DNA from: Variovorax fucosicus
GTDB lineage: Bacteria; Pseudomonadota; Gammaproteobacteria; Burkholderiales; Burkholderiaceae_C
Direction of reading: 5' to 3'
DNA length: 64,000 nt
Assembly: GCF_030316825.1 (NCBI RefSeq)
Contig: NZ_JASZYU010000001.1
Location: 2,480,001-2,544,000 of the forward strand
In this document: piece by piece, positions 16,105-24,509 of the stretch
How the letters are laid out: every line of letters starts with the position of its first letter
Position numbering within the stretch: the first letter of the stretch is position 1
Program-made: the position numbers and the translations under genes
The notes under the pieces: generated by a model
The model's input: only the letters and a program-made list of their open reading frames with translations
The model's database searches: none
Told to the model about the DNA's origin: nothing

Positions 16105-18716
16105 TGCAGATCTACAAGCCGATGTCGCTCGGCTTCTCGAGCCGCGCGATCGAATACCGCAAACGCTACGGCCTGTGCGTGACGAACTACCTGCACGTGC
16201 CGTTCGACCAGGGCGCGGAGGGCCGGCTGTGGGGCGAGCAGTCGCTCTGGAATTTCGCAGCGCGCGAGATGGCGGTGCCGCTGCTCGACGAGGGCGTGGC
16301 CAAGCTGACACCCGAGTTCCTGGTTCACGGGCATGCCTATCCCGATCCGGCGCAGCCCGCCGGCTGCGCGGTGCGCGTGCGCCTGGGCGGCGTCGAGAAG
16401 ACGCTGCTGGCGTTCGGCGACCGCTGGTGGGATGGCGACCGGCCGCGTGCAGCGGCCGCGGCACCCGAGCGCATCGCACTCGACTGGGACCATGCGTATG
16501 GCGGCGCCGACTATGCGCTGAACCCGCGCGGCAAGGGCCGCACGACGGCCGGCGGCGTACGCGCGCTGCCCAACCTCGAACTGCCGGGCTCGCGCGTGCT
16601 CACGCCGCAGTCGGAAGTGGTGCCGGCCGGCTTCGGCGCACTCGACACCATGCATCCGCAGCGGCTCGCCCTGCGCGGCACCTATGACGCCGACTACCTG
16701 CAGGCGCATGCGCCGGGCTTTGCGCCGGACCTCGACTGGAAGCACTTCAACATGGCGCCGAGCGACCAGTGGTTCGACGCGCCGTTGCGCGGCGACGAGC
16801 CTTATGCACTCGACAACCTGCACCCGGCGCAGCGCCACATCGAAGGCCGGCTGCCCGGATTGCGCGCACGCACCTTCGTCAACTACGCGCTGGACGCGGG
16901 CGGGCGCAAGCTGCGCGAGGTGCCGATGCGCCTGACCACGGTCTGGTTCTTTCCGCATGCCGAGCGCATGGTGCTGGTCTTCCACGGCATGGCCGAATGT
17001 GCCGAGGACGACGGGGCCGACATCGTCGAGCTGCTCGGCGCGGTCGAGCGCCTCGGCGCACCGAAGCCCGACGCGCACTATCTCGACGTGCTGGCGCGCC
17101 GCAGCGACCCGAAGCACGGCGGGCTCGAGGCGCTCAACGACGTCGACCTGCTGCCGGACGGGCTCGATGCGCGCGACCCCGAAGCGGCGGATGCCGGCCA
17201 GGCCTTCGCGATGGACGGCCTGCAGGGCGAGGCGCAGCGCCGCCGGGCCGAGATGGACGTGGTGCTGGCGCGTGAGGCGCTGGTCGCGCAGGGCAAGGAT
17301 CCGGCAACGTTCGACCTGCGCCTGCCGCCGCCGGAACCCCAGCGCAGCATGGCCGAACTGCCCGCCTACCTGAAGGCGCGGCGGGAAGAGGCCGAAGCGC
17401 AGCAGTGGGCGGCGATCGGCGAGATGGCCGGCCAGCTCCAGCGCGTGCTCGACCTGGAAGAGGCCGGCGCGATCGACATGGCGAAGCTGGTGCACCGCGG
17501 CCCCCCGGGCTACAACGCCGAGGCGCACCTGGCAGAACTCGACGCGCAGCGTGCCACCGGCCTTGCGTTCGACCGGCGCGCGGTCGCGCAGAAGCTGGCC
17601 ATGCGCGAAGGCGCGGAGCGCCTCGGCTACCTGCAGGCGGCGCACCTGCAACCGCCGGCTTACCCGCTCGAGGGTGAAGTGGCGCGGCGCGGCCGTGCGC
17701 TCATGCAGTGGATGCTGGCGCGCGGGCTGCGCAGCTTTCCGGGCATCGACCTGACCGGGGCCGACCTGTCGTCGCTCGACCTGCGCCACGTCGACTTCAC
17801 CGACGCCTGGCTGGAGAGCGCGAACCTGCAGGGTGCGAACGTCTCCGGCGCGAACTTCACGCGGGCCGTGCTCGCCCACGGCGCCCTGCAAGGCATGCTG
17901 GCCGTCGGCAGTAACTTCACGCATGCCAACCTCGGCCGGGCCCGGCTCGCGGGTGCGGTGTTCGACCAGGCGGCCCTGAACGGCACGGTGCTCATGCATT
18001 GCGACCTGGCGCAGACCCAGTTGCGACGCGCCGACATCGCGGGCGCCAACCTGCTCGAGACCCGCTGGGGCCCGGCCGACTGGAACGGCGTCGAAGGCCC
18101 GGGCCTGCTTTTCTACAAGCTTGACCTGAAGGGGCTGCAGGCGAGCGAGGCCAACTTCGCCGGCGCCAACTTCGTCGGCTGCGATCTCGGTGGCATCGAC
18201 TTGCGCGGGGCACGGCTGGCGTCGGCTTGCTTCGTCGACTGCCAGTTGCCAAAGGCGCAGCTCGCCGGCGCGCAGCTCGATGGCGCGGTCTTCACCAAGG
18301 ACTGCCTGCTGCCCGGCATCGACCTGTCGCATGCAAGCCTGCGCACGGCCAACTTCGGCGAGGTCGACCTGCGTGGCGCCACGCTGGTCAAGGCGCAGCT
18401 GGCAGGCGCCAACTTCAGCGCCGCACGGCTGGCCGGCTGCGATGCGCGACTGGCCAACGCCGAGGGTGCGCTGCTACGCAAGGCAGTCTTCACGCAGGCC
18501 CGGCTCGCAGGCACGAATTTCAAGGACGCAATGTTGCAGCACGCCGACCTGCGCAGTGCCGACCTGCGCAATGCCAACCTGTTCGGCGCCGACCTGTCGC
18601 GCGCCAAACTCGATGGCGACGTGCGCTTCGACGGTGCGCTGCTGGAGCGCGTGCGCACCTGGCCGCGGCTCACGCCGGAACAGCAGGCACGGCACGCTGC
18701 CGCGCACCCGCTATGA
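16104..18716 (+). CDS. DUF2169 protein with C-terminal pentapeptide repeats (T6SS cargo adaptor)
   Basis: An 870-residue, two-part protein. The N-terminal part (about 1-320) is a DUF2169-type domain, including FLVHGHAY, KTLLAFGDRWW and the WKHFNMAP/DQWFDAP region. In T6SS loci DUF2169 proteins are found beside vgrG and PAAR genes and are regarded as effector adaptors or chaperones. The C-terminal part (about 545-840) is a long run of A(D/N)LXX pentapeptide repeats expected to form a right-handed beta-helix. The ATG overlaps the vgrG stop (TGATG), suggesting coupled translation. The role as adaptor is family knowledge; the cargo is unknown. Confidence 0.85.
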   Translation: MQIYKPMSLGFSSRAIEYRKRYGLCVTNYLHVPFDQGAEGRLWGEQSLWNFAAREMAVPLLDEGVAKLTPEFLVHGHAYPDPAQPAGCAVRVRLGGVEKTLLAFGDRWWDGDRPRAAAAAPERIALDWDHAYGGADYALNPRGKGRTTAGGVRALPNLELPGSRVLTPQSEVVPAGFGALDTMHPQRLALRGTYDADYLQAHAPGFAPDLDWKHFNMAPSDQWFDAPLRGDEPYALDNLHPAQRHIEGRLPGLRARTFVNYALDAGGRKLREVPMRLTTVWFFPHAERMVLVFHGMAECAEDDGADIVELLGAVERLGAPKPDAHYLDVLARRSDPKHGGLEALNDVDLLPDGLDARDPEAADAGQAFAMDGLQGEAQRRRAEMDVVLAREALVAQGKDPATFDLRLPPPEPQRSMAELPAYLKARREEAEAQQWAAIGEMAGQLQRVLDLEEAGAIDMAKLVHRGPPGYNAEAHLAELDAQRATGLAFDRRAVAQKLAMREGAERLGYLQAAHLQPPAYPLEGEVARRGRALMQWMLARGLRSFPGIDLTGADLSSLDLRHVDFTDAWLESANLQGANVSGANFTRAVLAHGALQGMLAVGSNFTHANLGRARLAGAVFDQAALNGTVLMHCDLAQTQLRRADIAGANLLETRWGPADWNGVEGPGLLFYKLDLKGLQASEANFAGANFVGCDLGGIDLRGARLASACFVDCQLPKAQLAGAQLDGAVFTKDCLLPGIDLSHASLRTANFGEVDLRGATLVKAQLAGANFSAARLAGCDARLANAEGALLRKAVFTQARLAGTNFKDAMLQHADLRSADLRNANLFGADLSRAKLDGDVRFDGALLERVRTWPRLTPEQQARHAAAHPL

Positions 18717-19762
18717 AGGCCGAAACCCTTTCGCTGGCCGTCAGCATGGGCGAAGCCATCGACGGGCTCGACCTGCGCCGCGGTCAGTTCGCGAAGACCT
18801 TCCTCGGCGGGGGCGTGTTCACGCAGGCCCGCCTCGAGGAAGCCGACCTGCGCGAGGCCGACGCACGCGAGAGCGTGTTCGACCGGTGCACGCTGCAAGG
18901 CACGCTGTTCAACGGCGCCAACCTGCGCCGTGCCACCTTCAACCAGTGCGAGCTGGCGCATGCCGACTTCCGGCATGCCCACCTGCACGGCGCGACCTTC
19001 AGCGAATGCAAGCTCACGCATGCCCAGTTCGCGCAGGCCTGGCTCGGCATGGCGACCTTTTCGCGCTGCCAGCTCGACCATGCGAGCCTGGCCGGCGCGC
19101 AGATGGAGTCGGCGGTGTTCTCGGAGTCGTCCCTGATCGACGTGAACGCCGACGACAGCGAGTGGAAGCACACCTGCATGCTGCAGTGCGACCTGGCACG
19201 GCTGACCTGGGACGGTGCGCGCATGACGCGGGCGATGTTCACCAAAACGGCGCTGCAGCAAAAGTCCTTTGCCGGGCTGGTGCTCGACGGCTGCCAGTTC
19301 TCCTTTGCCGATCTCACCGAAGCCGACTTCTCCGGGGTGTCGATGCGGCAGTGCAACTTCCAGGGCGCCACGCTGGACCGCGCGAACTTCCGCCAGGCCG
19401 TGGGGCCGAACGCGCTGTTCTGCGGCGCCGCCGGCGAGCAGGTCGATTTTTCGCAGGCCCGGCTGCGGCAGGCCCTTTTCACCGGCGGGAAGTTTCCGGC
19501 CGCGCGCTTCGATGGTGCCGACCTGTACCAATGCCATTTCGCCGAGGCCCAGCTCGCAGGTGCCAGCCTGGCGGGCGCGGAGCTGACCTATGCCGACTTC
19601 CGCCACGGCGACCTCCGTTGCGCCGACCTGCGGCAGGCCACCTTGTTCCGCACCGTGCTGCACGGCACCCGCACCGACGAGGCGCAGATGACCGACCGCG
19701 CCCGCGCGCTCGAAACCGACCCCGACCTGGCCCGCGCCGAACGCTGGACCGCCACCGCCTGA
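18713..19762 (+). CDS. Pentapeptide repeat protein of the T6SS loading block
   Basis: A 349-residue protein made almost entirely of pentapeptide repeats, for example ADLREADARESVFDR and LAGASLAGAELTYADF. It has no signal peptide or catalytic motif, and should fold as a quadrilateral beta-helix. ATG 18713 overlaps the stop of the preceding gene (ATGA). Two adjacent pentapeptide genes of similar composition suggest a split or duplication of the C-terminal part of the DUF2169 protein. It may be a structural partner of the spike or a cargo; nothing in the sequence decides between these. Confidence 0.85.
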   Translation: MKAETLSLAVSMGEAIDGLDLRRGQFAKTFLGGGVFTQARLEEADLREADARESVFDRCTLQGTLFNGANLRRATFNQCELAHADFRHAHLHGATFSECKLTHAQFAQAWLGMATFSRCQLDHASLAGAQMESAVFSESSLIDVNADDSEWKHTCMLQCDLARLTWDGARMTRAMFTKTALQQKSFAGLVLDGCQFSFADLTEADFSGVSMRQCNFQGATLDRANFRQAVGPNALFCGAAGEQVDFSQARLRQALFTGGKFPAARFDGADLYQCHFAEAQLAGASLAGAELTYADFRHGDLRCADLRQATLFRTVLHGTRTDEAQMTDRARALETDPDLARAERWTATA

Positions 19763-19780
19763 TCTTTCCGGAGAAGACCC

Positions 19781-20410
19781 ATGACCACTGCGACCACTCC
19801 TTCCCGAACCCGCCGGCGCACCGCCGCCGGCCATGCGCAGGCCACGCCGGCGCAAAGCTGCGTTGGCCTGGTCACGGCCTGTGCGGCCGACCGTTTCAGC
19901 GTGACCAGCGGCGGCCTGCAGGCGAACGGCCGCCGTGCAGCCAGTTGCCTGCTGGAACCCGCGGTGGGCGACACGGTCGCCTGCCTGCTGGTGGCACCCG
20001 ATGAAGTCTGGGTGCTCGCGGTGCTTCAGCGCGAAGAGGGCGTGGCCAACGTGCTGCGCTGCGAAGGGCCGCTGACGCTGGCCGCGCCGGGGCTGGCACT
20101 CGAAACCGGCGCCTTCTCGCTGCGCGCCGGGCAGGCCCGCGTGACCACCGACGACGCGCAGTTCATCGGCAAGAAGCTGCAGGTGATCGGTACGGTGGTC
20201 AAGGTGGTCGGCTCGGTGCTCTCGACCGTGTTCGAGCGCGTGAGCCATTTCAGCCGCAACCACCTGCGCACCACCGAAGGCATCGACCGCGTGCATGCCA
20301 CGCACGTGGAATGCGAGGCCGATCAGCTTGCCCGCATCTCGGGCCAGCATCTGCTGCTGAACGGGCAGGATCTGGTGAAGGCGCGCGGCGGCCAGATCCA
20401 CTTCGGCTGA
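19781..20410 (+). CDS. DUF3540 protein of the T6SS loading block
   Basis: A 209-residue DUF3540-type protein. The N-terminus is Arg/Ala-rich. The core has a beta-rich segment (VGDTVACLLVAPDEVWVLAVLQRE) that resembles the OB/gp5-like fold, then strands ending in HLLLNGQDLVKARGGQIHFG, which looks like the start of a beta-helix. The family regularly occurs between DUF2169 and DUF4150 genes in T6SS loci, and a spike-adaptor role is likely. Its exact function is not known to me. ATG 19781 is preceded by CCGGAG. Confidence 0.8.
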   Translation: MTTATTPSRTRRRTAAGHAQATPAQSCVGLVTACAADRFSVTSGGLQANGRRAASCLLEPAVGDTVACLLVAPDEVWVLAVLQREEGVANVLRCEGPLTLAAPGLALETGAFSLRAGQARVTTDDAQFIGKKLQVIGTVVKVVGSVLSTVFERVSHFSRNHLRTTEGIDRVHATHVECEADQLARISGQHLLLNGQDLVKARGGQIHFG

Positions 20411-20429
20411 CCTCGCAAAGGAGCGCATC

Positions 20430-20825
20430 GTGTTTGCCAACTGCCAGCTGATGGGCACCGACATGGGCTTTCCCGATGTCTGCATGACACCGGCCGCGCC
20501 CTCGCCGATCCCCATTCCGTACCCCAACATCGCGATGGGGCCGATGGCCATTCCGAACTGCCCGACCATCCTCATCATGGGCATGCCGGCGCACAACCTC
20601 GGCACCACCATTCCCATGACCAATGGCGACAACTCCGGCGTCGTGATGGGCGTGGCATCGGGCACGGTGATGGGGCCGAGCCGCCACCTGACGGCCGCTT
20701 TCACGGTACTCTTCCAGGGCATGCCGGCGACGCGGCTGACCAGCGTTTCGCTGCAGAACAGCACCAACTGCCCAGGCGTTCGCGCCGTGCCGAGCCAAGC
20801 TCTCGTGCTGCTGCTGTCGCCATGA
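20430..20825 (+). CDS. PAAR-like DUF4150 protein
   Basis: A 131-residue DUF4150 (PAAR-like) protein, expected to form the sharp cone on the VgrG trimer. It contains the Pro/Ile-rich IPIPYPNIAMG, the metal-site-type Cys and His residues spread through the chain, and the final PSQALVLLLSP. It starts at GTG 20430, supported by AAAGGAG seven bases before it. There is no C-terminal toxin extension, so any effector must be carried by another protein. Confidence 0.88.
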   Translation: MFANCQLMGTDMGFPDVCMTPAAPSPIPIPYPNIAMGPMAIPNCPTILIMGMPAHNLGTTIPMTNGDNSGVVMGVASGTVMGPSRHLTAAFTVLFQGMPATRLTSVSLQNSTNCPGVRAVPSQALVLLLSP

Positions 20826-20850
20826 TTCATCCCTTGCCTGGAGCGCTGCC

Positions 20851-22485
20851 GTGATTCGAATCGTTGTGGTCACTCATCAGGGCGCGCCGGTGGCCCGGTC
20901 GCTGGCGGTGCAGTTCGGGCCCGGCGGCGGCACCATCGGCCGCGCGCCCACCAACGCGCTGGTGCTGGACGACCCCGAGCGCACGGTGTCGCGCGTGCAT
21001 GCGCAGGTCGTGTGCCGCGAGGGCCACTACTTCGTGGTCGACCGCGGCAGCAACCCGATGCTGTGCAACGGCCGCCCACTCGGCGCCGGCAACGAGGTCG
21101 CGCTGCACAGCGGCGACCGGCTCGTGCTCGGCGGCTTCGAGCTTCGGGTAGAGGCCGAGCCGGAGGCGCCCATCGCACCGGCCGCTGGCGGGCCTGGCTT
21201 CGGCGATGAACTCGGCCTGGGCTTCGGCGCTGCCGTCGCCGCGCCGGCAACGGACGACGACCCCTTCGCCGACCTGCTGGCCGGCTTGGGCCCCGCACCT
21301 GCCGCACCGTCGCCCGCTCCGGCCGCGGCACGCCGGCCCGCCGACCCGATGCTGTTCCCGAATCCGCTCGAGTCCGGTGCCGGCCGCAGTGCGCAGTCCG
21401 CCGCGGACGACCCGTTTGCCGATCTGCTCGGCCCGGGGCCTGCCGCAGCACCGCGCGGGCCGGCCGCGCTCGACGATTTCTCCGACCTCGGCATTCCGTC
21501 GGCCGGCAAGGCCACGTCGATCGACGATCTGTTCGGCGGCAGCGCCGGCATGGGGGGGCTGGGCGGCGACCCGCTGGCGCTTTCACCGCTGGCCGACCCG
21601 CTGCTGCAGCCGAACACCGCGGCCCATGCCGACCCGCTGGCCGCGCTGCAGGGCACGCCGCGCCCGAGCGCCGCGCCGCGCAGCGACCATCTGCCGGTGG
21701 GGCAGTTCGGCTACGTACCGCCGCTGGCCGTGACGCCATCCGCGCCGGCCCCGGCCGCAGTCGCGTTCGACGACGAGACCGGATTGCCGATAGCAAAAGC
21801 TTCGCCACGCGTGCCCGCGCCCGTGCCTGCACCCGCGCCGGCGGTCATGCCGCCGCCCGCGCAGCGCCCCGTCGCGCCCGCAACGCCGGCGTCGGATGCC
21901 GAGTTGCTGGCCGCCTTCCTGCGCGGCCTCGGCAGCCAGCACCAGCCGCCCGACGCGCTGACGCCGGGCCTGATGGAACGCATCGGCGTCATCCTGCGCA
22001 GCTCGACCGAAGGCACGCTGCAACTGCTGCTGACGCGCCAGGAGTTCAAGCGCGAGGTGCGGGCCGAGGTCACGATGATCGCGTCGCAAGCCAACAACCC
22101 GCTCAAGTTCTCGCCAACGGTCGAGGTCGCGCTGGCGCACCTGCTGGGCCCCGGCGTGCGCGGCTTCATGCCGCCCGAGGCCGCGATGCGCGACGCCTAC
22201 AACGACCTGCGCGCGCACCAGTTCGGCGTGATGGTCGGCATGCGCGCGGCGCTGGCCCATGTGATCGAGCGCTTCGCGCCCGACGAGCTCGAAAAGAAGA
22301 TCGCCGCGAAGTCGGCGCTCGACAGCCTGTTCGCCGCCAACCGCAAGGCCAGGCTGTGGGATCAGTTCGTGGCGCTCTATGGCGGCATTGCCACCGAGGC
22401 CGAGGACGACTTCCACAGCCTGTTCGGCAAGGCCTTTCTCGAGGCCTACGAAGCGCAGATGGAACGCCTCAAGTCAGGCCAATGA
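20851..22485 (+). CDS. tagH: T6SS FHA-domain protein (TagH/Fha)
   Basis: A 544-residue protein. The N-terminal FHA domain (about 1-95) has GTIGRAPTNALVL, then VSRVHAQVV and GSNPMLCNGRPL, the phosphothreonine-binding loops. A long Pro/Ala/Asp-rich linker follows, containing repeated DDPFADLL motifs. The C-terminal TagH-type helical domain is at about 345-540, starting ELLAAFLRGLG. FHA proteins respond to threonine phosphorylation by PpkA and gate T6SS assembly. The start is GTG 20851. The gene overlaps the phosphatase gene. Confidence 0.9.
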   Translation: MIRIVVVTHQGAPVARSLAVQFGPGGGTIGRAPTNALVLDDPERTVSRVHAQVVCREGHYFVVDRGSNPMLCNGRPLGAGNEVALHSGDRLVLGGFELRVEAEPEAPIAPAAGGPGFGDELGLGFGAAVAAPATDDDPFADLLAGLGPAPAAPSPAPAAARRPADPMLFPNPLESGAGRSAQSAADDPFADLLGPGPAAAPRGPAALDDFSDLGIPSAGKATSIDDLFGGSAGMGGLGGDPLALSPLADPLLQPNTAAHADPLAALQGTPRPSAAPRSDHLPVGQFGYVPPLAVTPSAPAPAAVAFDDETGLPIAKASPRVPAPVPAPAPAVMPPPAQRPVAPATPASDAELLAAFLRGLGSQHQPPDALTPGLMERIGVILRSSTEGTLQLLLTRQEFKREVRAEVTMIASQANNPLKFSPTVEVALAHLLGPGVRGFMPPEAAMRDAYNDLRAHQFGVMVGMRAALAHVIERFAPDELEKKIAAKSALDSLFAANRKARLWDQFVALYGGIATEAEDDFHSLFGKAFLEAYEAQMERLKSGQ

Positions 22486-23291
22486 GAAGAAGAGAGGCAC
22501 CCGGGGTGGAAATCGAAATCGTCACACTGTCCAGGCAAGGCGGACGCAGCTACAACGAAGACGTGCATGGCCATTGGCACGATGACCGCTATGTCGCCTG
22601 CCTGGTGGCCGACGGCGCCGGCGGCCACGGCGGCGGCGACGTGGCAGCGGCCACCGCGCGCAGCAGCGTGCTCGGCGGCTTTGCGGCCGCGCCGGGGCTC
22701 GATGGCGCCGCGCTGCGCCGGCTGCTCGAACAGGCGAACCGCGACGTGGTGGCGCGGCAGGCCGAGGGCGGCAAGCTTGCGGCCATGCGCTCCACGGTGG
22801 TGCTGGCAGCGATCGACCTGCACGACAACCAGTTCGCCTGGGCCCACAGCGGCGACAGCCGCGCCTACTTGTTCCGTGCGGGCGCACTGGTGGCGCGCAC
22901 CATCGACCACAGCCTGGTGCAGCAGATGGTGGCCGGCGGCATGATCGACGAGGAGGGCGCACGCCTGCACCCGCAGCGCAACATGCTGTTGTCGGCGCTG
23001 GGCTCGGTCGACGAACCGCCCGAGATCGCGGTGTCGGCGCCGATGCCGCTGGCGCCCGGCGACGTGCTGCTGCTGTGCAGCGATGGGGTCTGGGAACCGC
23101 TCGGTGACGACTGCCTGCGCGAGACGCTGCAGGCCTCGCGCAACCCGAGCCAGTGGGTCGACCAGCTCGACACCGAAGTCAGGGCGCGTGCCCGGCCGAA
23201 CCATGACAACTACACGGCGCTCGCCGTCTGGTTCCATGCCGACGACGAGGTCACGCAGTTGCTGCCCGACACGATTCCTGCGGCCCCCTGA
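22482..23291 (+). CDS. pppA: PP2C-type serine/threonine phosphatase (T6SS PppA-like)
   Basis: A PP2C-family protein of about 269 residues with the metal-binding motifs NEDVHG, ADGAGGHGGGDVAA, HSGDSRAYLFR and CSDGVWE, and a closing HDNYT. In T6SS loci this enzyme reverses phosphorylation of the FHA protein by PpkA. ATG 22482 overlaps the tagH stop (ATGA). GTG 22506, preceded by AGAGAGG, is an equally reasonable start and would shorten the product by eight residues. No partner kinase gene is in the window. It converges on the next gene with a 23-base gap. Confidence 0.9.
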   Translation: MRRREAPGVEIEIVTLSRQGGRSYNEDVHGHWHDDRYVACLVADGAGGHGGGDVAAATARSSVLGGFAAAPGLDGAALRRLLEQANRDVVARQAEGGKLAAMRSTVVLAAIDLHDNQFAWAHSGDSRAYLFRAGALVARTIDHSLVQQMVAGGMIDEEGARLHPQRNMLLSALGSVDEPPEIAVSAPMPLAPGDVLLLCSDGVWEPLGDDCLRETLQASRNPSQWVDQLDTEVRARARPNHDNYTALAVWFHADDEVTQLLPDTIPAAP

Positions 23292-23314
23292 TTCAGTCGG
23301 GCGAGGCCGCGGCG

Positions 23315-23824
23315 CTACTTGAAGCGCTTGGCGTACTTCCGCGAATCGGCCAGGGCACCACGCAATGGCGCGAGCGCCGTCTGCGGCAGGTTGTCGTAAT
23401 GGGCCTCCGCTTCGCCTTCGGCATGCTCGGACAGCACGTAGTTCATGTTGTCGAAGCTGTAGACCCGCTTGAGCGCGCCCATGTGAACGACGCCGGGTTC
23501 GGGGCTGACGTCGAACTTGCCATCGATCTTTACCGGGATCGGCCCCATGGCGCCGCCGCGCTTGGCCAGGTCGTTCTGGAACTGGTAGATCCGTGCGATC
23601 GTCAGCGGCCCGCAATAGCCGTCCTCCACCAGGGGCTCGAGCCGGTTCACTTCGCGCGAGGTCATGTAGCGGTCGGCATAGCCGTCTTTGCGCTCGAAGT
23701 AGGTGATGTTGAGGCAGACCTGCGCCAGCATCACGTCATCGCGCATGTTCACGCCGCCGTGCCCGACCGTGTAGTCGATCGAGTAGCGGCCTTGCGCGTC
23801 AGGGTTCTTGATCGAGAACGCCAT
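23315..23824 (-). CDS. Unknown protein with peptidoglycan-binding-like segment, downstream of hcp
   Basis: A 169-residue protein without a signal peptide. The stretch VEDGYCGPLTIARIYQFQNDL resembles the helical core of PG_binding_1 domains (dGxxGpxTxxAvxxFQ). A segment with KIDGKFDVSPEP and a polar Lys-rich tail follow. It is 29 bases downstream of hcp on the same strand, so it is probably co-transcribed and secreted or loaded with Hcp. It could be a small Hcp-carried effector acting at the cell wall or an immunity/adaptor protein. I see no catalytic motif. Confidence 0.6.
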   Translation of the reverse strand: MAFSIKNPDAQGRYSIDYTVGHGGVNMRDDVMLAQVCLNITYFERKDGYADRYMTSREVNRLEPLVEDGYCGPLTIARIYQFQNDLAKRGGAMGPIPVKIDGKFDVSPEPGVVHMGALKRVYSFDNMNYVLSEHAEGEAEAHYDNLPQTALAPLRGALADSRKYAKRFK

Positions 23825-23853
23825 CGTCGTTCCTTCGTCTGGCGCAGACCGCC

Positions 23854-24336
23854 TCAGGTCACCTTGTCCACTTCGATGTCCCAGGTGAACTCCGGACCGG
23901 CCTTGAGCGCGCCCTTCTCGTCCTGGAACTTGTATTCGACCTTGATCTTCTTGCAGGCGCAGCTCACGGTTTCAACCACATCGCCGCCGCCCGAGCCACC
24001 GACCGAGACACTGGTGATGAATGCTGTGGTGAGCGTGATGGTCACGTAGTCCTGCTGGCCGTCGCCCGACTTGCGCGCCGTCAGCTTGAGCTCGTCGATG
24101 TGGGTGCCCTTGATGCAGGACTTGGCCAGGTTCGGTGAAGCCTTGTCGAAGATGTGCGTGAAGCTGAAATCGTGCGGACTCGCCTTGCCATGGCCGCCGC
24201 CGCCGCCGGAGCCGGAGCCAGAAGCGTTGGAAACGCCCCAGGCCCAGCTGAGGATGTCGATTTCCTTTTCGTGACCTTCCTTCTTGGACTCGCCTTCGAT
24301 GTTGTTGGTCAACTTGCCAAAAAAGTCTGAACTCAT
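23854..24336 (-). CDS. hcp: T6SS tube protein Hcp (TssD)
   Basis: A 160-residue Hcp. Landmarks are IEGESKKEGHEKEIDILSWAWG near the start, FSFTHIFDKASPNLAKSC in the middle, and VEYKFQDEKG followed by FTWDIEVD at the end. A Gly/Ser-rich loop (ASGSGSGGGGGHGK, about 38-51) is inserted after the SWAWG strand. It forms the tube pushed out by the TssBC sheath. It lies 173 bases after tssC and is separated from it by a strong inverted repeat. ATG 24336 has GGAG upstream on the minus strand. Confidence 0.93.
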   Translation of the reverse strand: MSSDFFGKLTNNIEGESKKEGHEKEIDILSWAWGVSNASGSGSGGGGGHGKASPHDFSFTHIFDKASPNLAKSCIKGTHIDELKLTARKSGDGQQDYVTITLTTAFITSVSVGGSGGGDVVETVSCACKKIKVEYKFQDEKGALKAGPEFTWDIEVDKVT

Positions 24337-24456
24337 TTCGATGCTCCTTCATGAAGCCCGTCTGTAGCGGGCGGGGTTGATCTGCGACTGAAACTGCGGG
24401 CTCTGCGCTGTCCGGCGGGTTGCCTTTCAGGGGGAGCTGCTTCTAGAACGAACGGG

Positions 24457-24498
24457 CGGCCGGGATTTGCAAAGACGCTTTTCAAAAAATCCCGGCCG
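24457..24498 (-). promoter_or_regulatory. Intercistronic inverted repeat between tssC and hcp
   Basis: CGGCCGGGATT at 24457-24467 is perfectly complementary to 24488-24498 (11 bp), with a 20-base loop. On the transcribed minus strand the T-run lies in the loop, not after the stem, so this is not a standard intrinsic terminator. It could be an mRNA-stabilising or processing hairpin that raises hcp transcript over tssC. That function is inferred only from position. Confidence 0.5.
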
Positions 24499-24509
24499 TC
24501 TCGGCGGGC

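Noticed and set aside
12580..16479. 1299-residue minus-strand frame opposite clpV and vgrG
   Set aside because: It crosses two well-supported genes and shows only antisense-type composition.
20430..20825. PAAR-like protein as a toxin carrier
   Set aside because: At 131 residues it ends with the PAAR-like domain and has no C-terminal extension.
18113..20830. 905-residue minus-strand frame opposite the pentapeptide, DUF3540 and PAAR genes
   Set aside because: Repetitive shadow of the pentapeptide repeats; the plus-strand genes have clear family matches.
24457..24498. Standard intrinsic terminator after tssC
   Set aside because: The T-run lies inside the loop on the transcribed strand, so it is listed as an intercistronic hairpin instead.
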